Shown here: positions 17,586-27,142 of the stretch, one piece after another
Layout of the letters: every line of letters starts with the position of its first letter
Numbering within the stretch: position 1 is the first letter of the stretch
NCBI RefSeq assembly: GCF_008727875.1
Contig: NZ_VTWS01000010.1
Coordinates: 156,877-220,876 of the forward strand
DNA: 64,000 nt
From: Larkinella humicola
GTDB lineage: Bacteria; Bacteroidota; Bacteroidia; Cytophagales; Spirosomataceae
Direction of reading: 5' to 3'
Notes under the pieces: model-generated
Told to the model about the DNA's origin: nothing
Databases searched by the model: none
The model's input: the letters and a program-made list of their open reading frames with translations, nothing else
Made by a program: the position numbers and the translations under genes

Positions 17586-17896
17586 AGAAAACCGGCGGAT
17601 TACGGGAAGACCGGCTATAACAAAGATAACAAAAGTATTTCGCACGAAGGGTCAGAAAAACGAACCGTCTGCCAACGAAAAAGTCCAGTAGCTGAGCCTC
17701 TGGACTTTCTGTCGGAAACGTGTATGGCTGATGAAGCGCGCTACCTCCATAGTACTCTTCATCGCGTGTCCAATACCTACGAACGACCCCGCTGTTTAGA
17801 TTGCGGAGATTTGAAAAAAGTTAAAAAAAATTATTCTGTGTGAAATTATTTTTGTTAACCAATTGATAGTTAGGGTAATAGATCGAAAAACTTTTT
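17586..17896. other. Intergenic region
   Basis: This 311-base spacer lies upstream of the unknown gene and downstream of the 828-residue gene, both on the minus strand. It holds the hairpin at 17680-17708 and an A/T-rich stretch at 17805-17895. I see no small gene or RNA gene. Confidence 0.5.
17680..17708 (-). terminator. Rho-independent terminator, minus strand
   Basis: 9-bp perfect stem (aaagtccag at 17680-17688, ctggacttt at 17700-17708). On the minus strand it is followed by a short T-run. It lies about 190 bases past the stop of the 828-residue gene and can end the SusCD-locus transcript. Confidence 0.6.
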
Positions 17897-20383
17897 TTAC
17901 TTGTACTGAAAAAAAGCCGTAGCCTCGCAATCTTTGTTGCTTTTGAACCGAATCCAGCGGGCCTGAAAACCTTTCGGAAAGGTGTGGCTGAACGTCTGAC
18001 CGGGTTTAACCGTCACTTCCTGGTACGTCATCCAGGGGCCATTGCCCACCGGATCGACTTCAATGGTGAACGTAACGGGGGACGTTGCTTTGTGGGAAAG
18101 TTGCAGACTACGCTGGTCGTAAAAACCGATGAGGTACGGGTCGGAGGAGTCATTGGCTTTCACGGTGGCGTTTTTCCACGGACCGCCATGGCCGGTCGGT
18201 TTTCCCAGTTTCCAGAGATCATCGATGGCACCGGCCCAGACGGCGGCTTTTTTGTCATCCGAAACCACAATGTGGTCGTTCTGTGTGGCCAAATTAGGAT
18301 CTAAACCGGTCATAATCAGCAGTCCCCGGTACGATGCGTAATCGTTGATGCGGAGGTTGTGCGACGAAACCGGGCGGATTTTAGCGTACCCGTCGGCATT
18401 TTCGGCGGGCAGTTCGTAGAAGGTACCATGCGCATTGAACAAATCACGCTCCGTGGCCACTTCCCGGCAAATCCGCAGAGCCCCCTGGTTGGTCAGGTTG
18501 GTATAGGCGTCGTTTCCGAGCGGTAGCCGCCAGCGTCGGCCCTTGCCATCGACCACCAATACTGACGATTCTTCGACGGTCACGGCCTGTTGCGGAATGG
18601 CAAACTTGCTTTGGATAAACGCCATGGCTTTCTTATCTTCCTTGCGAACCAGTTTCATGTCGCCGTCCAGTTCGTAGTAGCCCACTTCGGTGGCTTTTCC
18701 GCCCGTGTAGTCCAGCGCGGCCATGCCCAGCGCGCGCCGGTTATCGCCCAAACCGTAGATCAACCCACCGGAGGTGTTGGCGGCTATTACGCTGCTTAAA
18801 CCGGCAAAAATGGAATTTTGACTGGTCGAACGGGTGTCGTTTGCCGAATAGAAAAAGTGCGCCGATGCGTTGGTTCCCTGACTCGGTTTGATCCGAATCC
18901 ATTCGCCGGGATCGTTGGCTGTAAACTCCAGATTGACGGCTTTTTTAGCACCAACCGCTACGGTTTTCAGGGTCGTCCAGGAACCGTTGCCGGTTTTGTC
19001 CACCTCAAAAACAAAGCTCACGTTAGCGTCGCCGTGGTTCTGAATCCAGGCCGAGCGGTTGGGCCAGCCCGCAAACAGAAACGGCTCCGAGGTCTCTCCG
19101 GTTTTGACGGCTTCATTGAGCCAGACGGCCCCTTCGGCGGTGTTCGGGCCGAGTTGATCGGGCAGACTGGTGGACGTAAACCACAGGTTGGAATTCGACT
19201 GGCCGGGACCTTCGATGTCGCCTTTTGCCTTTCGTTTGTTCAAAAACTCTTTTTGCGCCGAATCGTCGCAGCCAAAAACCAGTTGGTCGTTCCAGCGGGT
19301 GTAGTCGCCAATCACTTTCAGATAGGCCGACCGGGGCCGGATGCCAGCGGTGCTTCTGGAGGTGAAATTGCCGGGAAACCGCCAGAACAGGCCGTGCATC
19401 GTCATGAGATAATCCGGTTGCTGGGCGGTTCCGACGTCCCGGATGCGGGGCCATTCGGTGTTCCAGCCGTGGGCACCGTCGTAGCTGTGGCTCGCTTTCG
19501 GCAGTCGGAAAAAGCTCCATTTACCGGCATCACGAACGCCCATCAAAACCGATTTATGATCCCAGCCCGTGGCCCAGATTGGATCGGTGGCCGGGTTTTT
19601 GTTGCCGTAAATACCGCCCGGGCCTGTTACTTCCACAAACTGATTCCGGCGCACTACTTTCCAGTCTTTACCATCCCACTCCGACAGTGAACCGGCTTCA
19701 ATGTCGAATTGCTTGAGTGCCTGGGGGCCGGGTTCGCCGTTGTTGGAATACACCAGAACGCCCTGACCGGAATATAGCCCCTTGCCGTGCGCACCGGGGA
19801 GCAGTGCCCCCGCGTGGTTGTTCGATTCGTCGGCTCCCTTTTTGGTTTTGACGTTGCCGTCTTCGTAGAGCAGGGTGGGGGTCAGGGTTTTGACATCGAC
19901 TTCATAAAACCCTTCTTCCATCGTGCCGTAATAGATTTTGCCTTTCGGATCGGTCAGGTGCCGGGCGTTGCCGGTATGGCGTCCCGGCATGGCGGTGTAT
20001 GGAATGACCCGCAATTTTCCCTGTGCATCGATGGCGTAGGGACCGATGAAAAGCTGGTTGCTTTCCGGGTGGATCATCCGGTTGGCCGGGGTGCCGCCTG
20101 TACTTTCGGCGTGGATAATTTGCTTCAGATCCGGCGTTATTTCGTAGAGTTTATCCGACGAGCCAAAGGGCAAATGCGGGCCGTAAGTCACGGCCCAGAG
20201 CTTGCCGGCCCAGGGCACCACTGCGCCCGTGCCACACTCGCCTTCGTTGTTGTACATGGCCAGATGCGGGTAAATACCGCTATAGGATTTCCCGGTTTTG
20301 GATTGGGCGTTTGCCGGACTAAAATTGACCGTTCCGGCGATTAACGTGCCGATGAGGTATGCGGAAAGAATGTTTTTTTTCAT
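17897..20383 (-). CDS. Large exported protein of unknown function in SusCD locus
   Basis: An 828-residue protein with a signal peptide cleaved after 'FSPANAQS'. The first half has repeated strand-turn words ('GKLWAVTYGPHLPFGSSDKLYEI', 'LFIGPYAIDAQGKLRVI', 'GKIYYGTMEEGFYEVD'), as in a beta-propeller. Two later segments ('FVFEVDKTGNGSWTTLKTVAVG' at about 455 and 'FTIEVDPVGNGPWMTYQEVTV' at about 780) are internal duplicates resembling sugar-binding beta-sandwich domains. I cannot name a family. It is the third gene after SusC and SusD on the same strand, separated from SusD by 125 bases with a palindrome. It is therefore likely a substrate-binding or degrading surface/periplasmic protein of that uptake locus. 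Confidence 0.75.
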   Translation of the reverse strand: MKKNILSAYLIGTLIAGTVNFSPANAQSKTGKSYSGIYPHLAMYNNEGECGTGAVVPWAGKLWAVTYGPHLPFGSSDKLYEITPDLKQIIHAESTGGTPANRMIHPESNQLFIGPYAIDAQGKLRVIPYTAMPGRHTGNARHLTDPKGKIYYGTMEEGFYEVDVKTLTPTLLYEDGNVKTKKGADESNNHAGALLPGAHGKGLYSGQGVLVYSNNGEPGPQALKQFDIEAGSLSEWDGKDWKVVRRNQFVEVTGPGGIYGNKNPATDPIWATGWDHKSVLMGVRDAGKWSFFRLPKASHSYDGAHGWNTEWPRIRDVGTAQQPDYLMTMHGLFWRFPGNFTSRSTAGIRPRSAYLKVIGDYTRWNDQLVFGCDDSAQKEFLNKRKAKGDIEGPGQSNSNLWFTSTSLPDQLGPNTAEGAVWLNEAVKTGETSEPFLFAGWPNRSAWIQNHGDANVSFVFEVDKTGNGSWTTLKTVAVGAKKAVNLEFTANDPGEWIRIKPSQGTNASAHFFYSANDTRSTSQNSIFAGLSSVIAANTSGGLIYGLGDNRRALGMAALDYTGGKATEVGYYELDGDMKLVRKEDKKAMAFIQSKFAIPQQAVTVEESSVLVVDGKGRRWRLPLGNDAYTNLTNQGALRICREVATERDLFNAHGTFYELPAENADGYAKIRPVSSHNLRINDYASYRGLLIMTGLDPNLATQNDHIVVSDDKKAAVWAGAIDDLWKLGKPTGHGGPWKNATVKANDSSDPYLIGFYDQRSLQLSHKATSPVTFTIEVDPVGNGPWMTYQEVTVKPGQTFSHTFPKGFQARWIRFKSNKDCEATAFFQYK

Positions 20384-20421
20384 CCTTGAAGGAATAGATT
20401 GTTGTAATCGTTAAGCTGTTT

Positions 20422-20509
20422 ATAGGAACACGGATCAGACGGATTGAACGGATCAAAACGGATTTTAATCGGTGTAAATCCGTTCAATCCGTCTGATCCG
20501 TGTTCCTAT
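20422..20509. repeat. Long perfect palindrome, family E, abutting the SusD stop
   Basis: 32-bp perfect arms (20422-20453 and 20478-20509) with a 24-base loop, built from repeats of cggat/gattgaacgg. The right arm ends on the first base of the SusD stop codon complement, so the repeat starts exactly at the end of the reading frame. It separates SusD from the 828-residue gene and could act as an mRNA 3' hairpin or attenuator. Confidence 0.85.
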
Positions 20510-22194
20510 CAATAACCGGGATTTTGAACCAGGCCACTGGTCAGGACTTCTTTCGATGGAATGGGCCAGAGGTATTGCCGGGTGGCGTCGAACTTCCGGA
20601 TGGTCAGTTGTTTGATCAGTCCGGCGCTGAACATAGGCGAGAAATCCGCCACGCCGTCGTCGTCGATCTGCGGTACCTGCGGGAAAAACCACAGACCCGG
20701 TTTGACCACTTTCGTCCGCAGATCAGCCGGGTCGAGCAGGCCGTAATTGAGCTTGTTCAGCACTTTTTCGGCGAGTTTCCAGCGAATCAAATCCATGTAG
20801 CGGATGCCTTCCAGGGCAAATTCCATGCGCCGTTCCGTCCGCAGGATTTTGCGTAAGGCCGCCTGTGTACCGGTTTTTACCGCCGGATACGTCGTTGCCG
20901 TTGCACTGACGCCATAGGCCCGCGCCCGAACCGCATTGATGGCGTCCGGCACAGACTGGTCAATTTCGTTCAGTTCAATTTTGGCTTCAGCATACATCAG
21001 CAACACGTCGGCGTAGCGGATGAGGATTTTGTCGGGCTCGGCGGTCCAGGAGTTCAGCAGCCAGTCGGCATCGATGCCTTTTTTCCAGATCAGCCCATTG
21101 AACGACGCAAACTGCGCAATCGACCGGGTGTCGTTGTTGTTGACCAAGGTATTGTTGCTGGTTCTCAGAACCTTGACCGAATCCGGGTGCGGTTGAAAAA
21201 TAAAACCGAGGTGAGGTGTCTGGAATTCAACAATGGTGGCCGTGCAGCGCGGATCGCGGTTCAGGAACGGTTTCCGCGGATCGAACAGCGGGGATTCGTC
21301 GATGGGCAAACCGTCTTTGCAGAGGAACGCACAGAACAGATCCCACGAAGGATCTTTGGCCGCATAACCGCCCGCGTTCCGGGGAACGTAATCCTGGAGT
21401 CCGCCCAGGGTCACTTTCAGCGCCACCGAGCGGGGCAGGCCGAAAATGGTTTCCGGCGAATTCTTGGTTTTCGATAAAAACAGATTGTCAAAACTGTCGT
21501 GAAGCCGGTACACCTTCAGATCCATGCAGGCTTTGGCGGCATCACGTGCGGTTTTCCAGTCGCTCATCTGCAACGCAATCCGGGCTTTCATGGCGTAGGC
21601 ACCGCCGGCCGTCGCCCGTTTGAGTTCCGAGGTGCTGTAGGTGGTTTTCAGGTTGGCGGCCGCAAAATCGAAGTCGGCGTAGATTTTTTGCAAAACCGTC
21701 TCCTTGGGCGTCTGTTTCAGGGCCAGCGCTTCGTCGATGGTGAGCGTACTTTCCGTATAGACGATATTGCCATAATGCGAAAGCAGCCGCGAATACTGAC
21801 ACGCCCGAATAAACCGGGCTTCGGCGGCATAGCGGTCGATTTGTTCCTTCGACAAAACGGCGGCCGCCCGGTCCACGCTCTGAATCACGAGGTTGGCCCT
21901 GGCAATGGCCTTGTAGGTATTGGTCCACCAGGTGCCGACAAAGTCGGTTTCGCCGTTGAGGGTGGCGCCGGTAATGGCCGTGGTGGCATCCCGGTACGTC
22001 CAGTCGTCGGTCCACTCGTCGGAGTCCTGCATCCAGAACGCATCTTTGTACAAACCGTTTAACGACATCTCGATTTCCTCGGCGTTGGCATTCCAGGTTT
22101 CACCGGAGCCGTCGGACAACGGATTCAGGTCCAGGCTATCACAGGCGGTTATGAAAAACAGCCCGAAAAGGAAAATCAATACATTTAGTTTCAT
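20509..22194 (-). CDS. SusD/RagB family nutrient-binding lipoprotein
   Basis: A 561-residue outer-membrane lipoprotein that captures glycans or other nutrients for its SusC partner. The start is ATG 22194, giving a lipoprotein signal 'LFGLFFITACDSLDLNP' with lipidated Cys near residue 18. An in-frame upstream extension to 22431 lies in the SusC coding region and is rejected. The N-terminal SusD-like helices (TPR type; 'AEARFIRACQYSRLLSHYG' region) and the C-terminal RagB part ('RYADVLLMYAEAKIELNEI', 'ERRMEFALEGIRYMDLIRW') are clear. It starts 11 bases after the SusC stop in the same operon. Substrate not evident. Confidence 0.95.
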   Translation of the reverse strand: MKLNVLIFLFGLFFITACDSLDLNPLSDGSGETWNANAEEIEMSLNGLYKDAFWMQDSDEWTDDWTYRDATTAITGATLNGETDFVGTWWTNTYKAIARANLVIQSVDRAAAVLSKEQIDRYAAEARFIRACQYSRLLSHYGNIVYTESTLTIDEALALKQTPKETVLQKIYADFDFAAANLKTTYSTSELKRATAGGAYAMKARIALQMSDWKTARDAAKACMDLKVYRLHDSFDNLFLSKTKNSPETIFGLPRSVALKVTLGGLQDYVPRNAGGYAAKDPSWDLFCAFLCKDGLPIDESPLFDPRKPFLNRDPRCTATIVEFQTPHLGFIFQPHPDSVKVLRTSNNTLVNNNDTRSIAQFASFNGLIWKKGIDADWLLNSWTAEPDKILIRYADVLLMYAEAKIELNEIDQSVPDAINAVRARAYGVSATATTYPAVKTGTQAALRKILRTERRMEFALEGIRYMDLIRWKLAEKVLNKLNYGLLDPADLRTKVVKPGLWFFPQVPQIDDDGVADFSPMFSAGLIKQLTIRKFDATRQYLWPIPSKEVLTSGLVQNPGY

Positions 22195-22205
22195 GGCGGA
22201 TCGGG

Positions 22206-25200
22206 TTAGAATTTGACAGAAGCTCCAAAGACAAAGGACGTGGTGATGGGATAGCCCAGCGACGTCATTTCGGGGTCCCAGCCTTTGGGAAACTTGCTGA
22301 TGGACAGCAGGTCGGTCACGGAACTGTAAACACGAATGCTCTGCATTTTCAGTTTCTGGGTGAATCCTTTCGGAATGTTGTAGCCCAGGCTGATGTTTTT
22401 GAGCCGGAAATAACCGCCGTTGATCAGCCAATAGTCGGAGAGGGCGTAGTTGTTGCCCGCCGAGGTGTTCGAATACCGGGGGTATTGCGCCTGCAAATTC
22501 TGGTCAGCGGTGTTATAAGTGCTCCAGGCGTTGCCGTCCAGAATGGCGGGAAAGGTGCCGAAATTTTCGCGCAGGGGCTGAACAATGTCCGCGCCCAGCC
22601 GGGAATTTTGTTTGGCCACGCCCTGAAGCACCAGCCCGAAATCCCAGTTTTTGTAGCCCACATTGAAGTTGGCCCCGTAGGTGAGCCGGGGCAGCGAGCC
22701 GCCCAACAGCACGCGGTCATACTCGGGTGAAATCCGACCGTCCGGTACGCCGTTGGGGCCGCTGATGTCGCGGTAACGCACATCGCCCGGTTTGACGTTG
22801 GCGTTCAGTTTGGGCGAGTTGGCCACCTCGTCGGCGGTTTGAAAAAGGCCGTCGGAGACATACCCATACCATTCCTTGAACTGGCTGCCTTGCCGGATAA
22901 TCTGGTCGCCGGTGAAGACGGTTCCGCCCAGATCGCCCATAACGGACTTAAAATCAGAGAGGTTGACCGACGCACTGTAGGTCAGATCACCGGCGCGGTC
23001 GTTCCAGCTTGCCTGCATGTCCCAGCCCGTTGTGTGCATTTTTCCGGTATTCTGATACGGGTTATCAAAGCCGACGTAATCGGGGATTTCCAGTTCCAGC
23101 AGCATATCCCGGGTGGTTTTTTTGAAATAATCCGCCGTAACCCGCAGCCGGTCGCGGAAGAAATTGACGTCCAGACCGAGGTTGTAGGACGAGGTCGTTT
23201 CCCAGGTAATATCCCGAATCGCATACTGAAACTGGGCTGCCGACTGTGCCGAAACCACCGTGTTGCCCTGATAGAACAGGGAGGAGTTTTCAAAATTCAG
23301 AATGGCCTGGTACGGATAGAAGTTACTGCCGATCCGTTCGTTCCCCAGCGTACCCCAAGAGGCCCGGAATTTCAGAAACGACAGCCAGGAGGCACTGGTT
23401 TTTAGAAACGGTTCTTCCGAAATTACCCAACCCGCCGAAACCGAAGGGAAAGAACCCCAGCGATAGGCCGAAGCAAACCGCGAGGAGGCATCGTAGCGGA
23501 TGTTGGCCTGGAGCAGATACTTGTCCTTGTAGCCGTACATCACCCGCCCGAACCACGAGCGATACGCATTTTCACTGGCACTGCCGCTGTTGTCGCGGAA
23601 GTCGAGCGGGCCGAGGTTCAAGTAGGGATAGGAATTCAGAATATATTGTCCGCGCGACGCACCCAGGGACTCGTTGAACGCGTAGAAATATTCGTAACCG
23701 CCCAGTAGATTCAGGTTGTGATCACCGAACTGGCGGGTGTAGTTGGCCAGTGCCTGGGTGGTGTAGCGGTAACTGTCGTTGCGGCTTTCGTCCAGCCGGG
23801 TTTGCGATTGCCCTTCAATGTACCCGGCGATGGTGTTCGGGCTGTTCCAGAGCGTATACGGAACCTTCTTTGTAAAGACCTTGACCTTGTCGAAATTGAA
23901 GAAGGGCGACAGCACACCGGTGATTTTCAGTCCTTTAATCGGGGTAAAATCCAGGCTGATCTTGCCGCCGACCTGATTATACCAGGCGTTGTTGAAACCG
24001 CCGTTTTTCAGCCGGGCGTAAATGTTGGCGCCGTCTTTCCCGGAACCGATGCGCCCATCCGAAAACGTCGCGGCATACACCGGGGGCATGATGCCCATTT
24101 TGTAAAACGGGTAAGAGCCGCTTCGGTCGTCGGTGATGGGCTGGGGTGAAAACGCCCGCCGGAAGTTGAAATCAACGCTGGCTGAGAGGTATTTCGTGAT
24201 GGTGAGGTCGTTGTTGACCCGGGCCGTAATCCGCTCGTAACTCCGGCCGTCATACAACGCATCGGTTTTGTCGTAGCCCAGCGAAACCCGCGACCGCAGT
24301 GATTTGCCGGAACCGGAAATGCTGAGCAAATGGGTGCGCCGGGGCGCATACTCGTTCAGCATCAGACTGCGCCAGTCGGTATTGGGATATTGGTCGGGGT
24401 CCTGCGCGTGCAGGTTGTCGTAGTTATCGATCAGGTCTTTGGGGTAGGTTGGGTAGGCATTGGCGTTGTTGCCATTGTCGTTCCACCGAAGCTCGTTGGT
24501 GAGCTGCATATACCGTTTGGCATTCACGTAGTCCGGCAGTCGCGTTGCTTTTTCAAAACCGTATTCTGCCGTGTAATCGAGGCTGAGCTGACCGGTTTTG
24601 GCTCGTTTGGTGGTGATCAGAATGACCCCTGCAGCCGCCCGGGAACCGTAGATCGAAGCCGACGCGGCATCTTTCAGAACCGAAATATTATCGACATCGT
24701 TGGGGTTGATCGAATTGATATCATCGATCGGAACGCCGTCGAGGATGTAAAGTGGGTTGGCCCCTGCGTCATTGATCGTCGTGATGCCCCGAACCCGGAT
24801 GGTGGCGGTGGCACCGGGGGCGCTGTTGTTGCGCGTCACGGTGACACCCGGTACGGCCCCCTGCAACGCCTGGGAAATCTGGGTGGTTTTGCGGGTGGTG
24901 ATCGCATCGCCCTGAATCGACGCAACAGCCCCGGTCAGGTCTTTTTTCTGCATGGTTCCGTAGCCCACCACGACGACTTCTTCCAGCGTTTTCAGGTCCG
25001 GAACCAGTTGGATCGCGAAAGTCGACTGGTTGCCAACGACAACTTCCTGATTCTCATATCCCACGAAAGAGAACACCAGCGTAGCCCCTCCGTCCGGTAT
25101 CGACAGCCGAAATTTGCCATCCATGTCGGTCGAGGTGCCGCGTGTCGTGTTTTTGATCACCACACTAACGCCCGGCAACCCTTCGTCATTTTCGGCAGTG

Positions 25201-25649
25201 ACGGTTCCGGTAATCGTCCGGTCGACCGCTTCCGGAACACCGTCAGTATTCAGGTAGGCATTCGATTCGGAAGCCGGTAAAGCCGTTGGCGGAAGCTGAA
25301 TGACGATCTGGCCACTGATGACCTGATAGGTCAGGCCCAGCGGTTTCAGGAGCGATTCGAGCACGGCGGCCAGTTTCTGATTCTGGGCATTCAGCGACAC
25401 TTTCCGGGCCGCCGGAATGGTGTTGGGGCTATACACGAAATCGACCTTAGCAAGCCGTTCCAGCCGGGTAAGAATGTTCTTCAGGGCCACCTCATCCGCC
25501 TTGATCGAGATCGGGCGCTGAAGCATATCCTGCGCCTTGCTGTCGTAGGCCAGAGTCGATCCGGCCAGCAGCAGGCTGAGGAAAATAGGGAATAACGAGA
25601 TTTTCATGACGGTTAGAAGGGTCAAACCGAGCATTCGACAAAATTTCAT
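22206..25649 (-). CDS. SusC/RagA TonB-dependent receptor with STN signalling domain
   Basis: A 1147-residue outer-membrane receptor. From the preferred ATG 25649 a signal peptide ('LSLLLAGSTLAYDSKAQ') is followed by an STN domain (about 55-115; 'ISIKADEVALKNIL'), a carboxypeptidase-D-like domain ('ITGTVTAENDEGLPGVSV'), the TonB plug ('EEVVVVGYGTMQKKDLTG') and the C-terminal beta-barrel. The STN domain is the hallmark of receptors that signal substrate binding to a FecR anti-sigma factor. The FecR and FecI genes next door fit this. An in-frame ATG at 25709 would add a hydrophilic N-terminus and is less likely; ATG at 25607 is another possible start. Confidence 0.95.
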   Translation of the reverse strand: MKFCRMLGLTLLTVMKISLFPIFLSLLLAGSTLAYDSKAQDMLQRPISIKADEVALKNILTRLERLAKVDFVYSPNTIPAARKVSLNAQNQKLAAVLESLLKPLGLTYQVISGQIVIQLPPTALPASESNAYLNTDGVPEAVDRTITGTVTAENDEGLPGVSVVIKNTTRGTSTDMDGKFRLSIPDGGATLVFSFVGYENQEVVVGNQSTFAIQLVPDLKTLEEVVVVGYGTMQKKDLTGAVASIQGDAITTRKTTQISQALQGAVPGVTVTRNNSAPGATATIRVRGITTINDAGANPLYILDGVPIDDINSINPNDVDNISVLKDAASASIYGSRAAAGVILITTKRAKTGQLSLDYTAEYGFEKATRLPDYVNAKRYMQLTNELRWNDNGNNANAYPTYPKDLIDNYDNLHAQDPDQYPNTDWRSLMLNEYAPRRTHLLSISGSGKSLRSRVSLGYDKTDALYDGRSYERITARVNNDLTITKYLSASVDFNFRRAFSPQPITDDRSGSYPFYKMGIMPPVYAATFSDGRIGSGKDGANIYARLKNGGFNNAWYNQVGGKISLDFTPIKGLKITGVLSPFFNFDKVKVFTKKVPYTLWNSPNTIAGYIEGQSQTRLDESRNDSYRYTTQALANYTRQFGDHNLNLLGGYEYFYAFNESLGASRGQYILNSYPYLNLGPLDFRDNSGSASENAYRSWFGRVMYGYKDKYLLQANIRYDASSRFASAYRWGSFPSVSAGWVISEEPFLKTSASWLSFLKFRASWGTLGNERIGSNFYPYQAILNFENSSLFYQGNTVVSAQSAAQFQYAIRDITWETTSSYNLGLDVNFFRDRLRVTADYFKKTTRDMLLELEIPDYVGFDNPYQNTGKMHTTGWDMQASWNDRAGDLTYSASVNLSDFKSVMGDLGGTVFTGDQIIRQGSQFKEWYGYVSDGLFQTADEVANSPKLNANVKPGDVRYRDISGPNGVPDGRISPEYDRVLLGGSLPRLTYGANFNVGYKNWDFGLVLQGVAKQNSRLGADIVQPLRENFGTFPAILDGNAWSTYNTADQNLQAQYPRYSNTSAGNNYALSDYWLINGGYFRLKNISLGYNIPKGFTQKLKMQSIRVYSSVTDLLSISKFPKGWDPEMTSLGYPITTSFVFGASVKF

Positions 25650-25821
25650 ACTTTTGTATGTTTTGTTGGGAGAAAATGAATGAATTCGACAAAACAAATC
25701 CCTGTTCATCCTGGCAGATGAATGATGATGCGCATCAAGGGAAAATTCCGGGCCGACTGTGTAGCCGCACTTTCGGCCTTTTTTTGGTAGCTGTTGGTTA
25801 CTTCATAGGGTTCAAGGTGGG

Positions 25822-26904
25822 TTAAAGTGGGTCAAAAGAGGATGGGTCGCAGCCGACACCTGTGATGAGAATGCGGTTTCCCTGCACTTCATACTGCGCA
25901 TTGATCGCCCGGCAGAGCAGTTCCAGTTTGCTGTAGAGCGGCTGGTGGGTGATCTTCCCCGTAAACCGGCAATGGGTCAGGGAGTCGTTGCCGATCACCA
26001 TCTCAATACCGTACGTTTTTTCGAGTTGCTTCAGCACGTCTGGCAACGTGCTGTTTTCGAAGGCAAACGTGGCCGGTTCGGGGCGGATGGCCGTCTGAAT
26101 CGGTTCGGGCTGATCGATTAAACCGCGGGTCAGGCGGTTTTCATCCAGAAAAATGGTTACTTTCTGATTGGGCGTCAACACCACCGACGCTTCCCGGACG
26201 TCGGCGTTTTCCGTTTTTGGCGTGGACTGCTGATTCTTTTTAAACACCGCCACTTTGCCGGTATGAACCGCCACTTCCACGGTTGGGGCGTTGGTGGGGG
26301 CCGTGATCCAGAAACTCGTACCCAAAACGCGGGTCACGATGGCACCGCTGTAGACCAGAAACGGACGGCTGGCGTCTTTGTGAATCCGGAAAAAGGCCTT
26401 CCCGTTGAGCCAGATTTCCCGTTTGTGGGGAAGTGTCTGGGTGGCATAGCGGATCGTACTTTGCGGTTGCAGGTGAACGATGCTGCCGTCTTCTAGTTCG
26501 ATGATCAGGGGTTTAGCGGTTTTATTGGCTTGTTCGACAAAACCATCCCCGGCAGCAACCGGACGGTTTTCTATCGTTCCACGTACTGACTGATACCGGT
26601 AGAAAATTAGAGAGCCAAAACCGATGAGCGCGACCACGGCCGCAGCCGCAACCCACCGCCGGAACCACGGCCACCGGAGTACGTTCTCTTCTGCATTTGT
26701 AGACGCTGCAAGATCATCATTCGTTTGTAAATCAATCTGATGCCAAAGTTTTTTCTTTAACTTCTGCCGGTCTTCTTCGCTCAACGCCAGTGCGCTGCCG
26801 GTTCCCAATTGATCGTACCACCGATCGATCAGCCGGATTTCCGCGTCCGTGCAGTGACCGGCGTTGTATTTCGTAAGCAATCGGGCGAATTCTTCTTTTT
26901 GCAT
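25822..26904 (-). CDS. FecR-family anti-sigma factor
   Basis: A 360-residue inner-membrane regulator. The N-terminal cytoplasmic part (1-80) should bind the sigma factor. One membrane helix lies at about 85-103 ('WVAAAAVVALIGFGSLIFY'). The periplasmic FecR domain (about 133-235; 'LEDGSIVHLQPQSTIRY', 'VLGTSFWI') is followed by a C-terminal DUF4974 domain (about 285-350; 'FENSTLPDVLKQLEKTYGIEMV'), which resembles an STN fold. It lies upstream of the STN-containing SusC on the same strand and divergent from the FecI-type sigma gene. Together these form a surface-signalling system that should raise SusCD expression when substrate is present. Confidence 0.93.
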   Translation of the reverse strand: MQKEEFARLLTKYNAGHCTDAEIRLIDRWYDQLGTGSALALSEEDRQKLKKKLWHQIDLQTNDDLAASTNAEENVLRWPWFRRWVAAAAVVALIGFGSLIFYRYQSVRGTIENRPVAAGDGFVEQANKTAKPLIIELEDGSIVHLQPQSTIRYATQTLPHKREIWLNGKAFFRIHKDASRPFLVYSGAIVTRVLGTSFWITAPTNAPTVEVAVHTGKVAVFKKNQQSTPKTENADVREASVVLTPNQKVTIFLDENRLTRGLIDQPEPIQTAIRPEPATFAFENSTLPDVLKQLEKTYGIEMVIGNDSLTHCRFTGKITHQPLYSKLELLCRAINAQYEVQGNRILITGVGCDPSSFDPL

Positions 26905-27080
26905 GGGCCGTTGACGCTGTCATGTACTGCCTATGTCGATCAAGGCCCCGGTTTACCCTAAATGTTTTTATAAAATAGGGGATTGTTTATAGAAATAAGC
27001 CCAATTTGGCGATATATTATTTCTTTAGTTCAATTGGCCGGGCTATTGCAAAGCCGTATCCTTCAGGGCGGTTAAACTCC

Positions 27081-27114
27081 TTTGGCACTATTTTGTAAAA
27101 AAATGGTAATTTGG
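27081..27114 (+). promoter_or_regulatory. Candidate Bacteroidota-type promoter for the FecI-type sigma gene
   Basis: TTTG at 27081-27084 and taatttgg at 27107-27114 (one mismatch from TAnnTTTG), spaced by 22 bases, lie 28 bases before the start codon at 27143. The spacing is slightly longer than the usual 19-21. Confidence 0.4.
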
Positions 27115-27142
27115 TCTTTCTTTAATCGACGCGGGTGCACAC

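Noticed and set aside
17241..17843. 200-residue plus-strand frame opposite the unknown gene at 17016
   Set aside because: The minus-strand product has protein-like composition with a good ATG; the plus-strand frame has mixed composition and crosses the terminator at 17680.
22195..22431. 79-residue extension of the SusD gene
   Set aside because: It overlaps the SusC 3' end in a different frame; the lipoprotein signal at 22194 sets the start.
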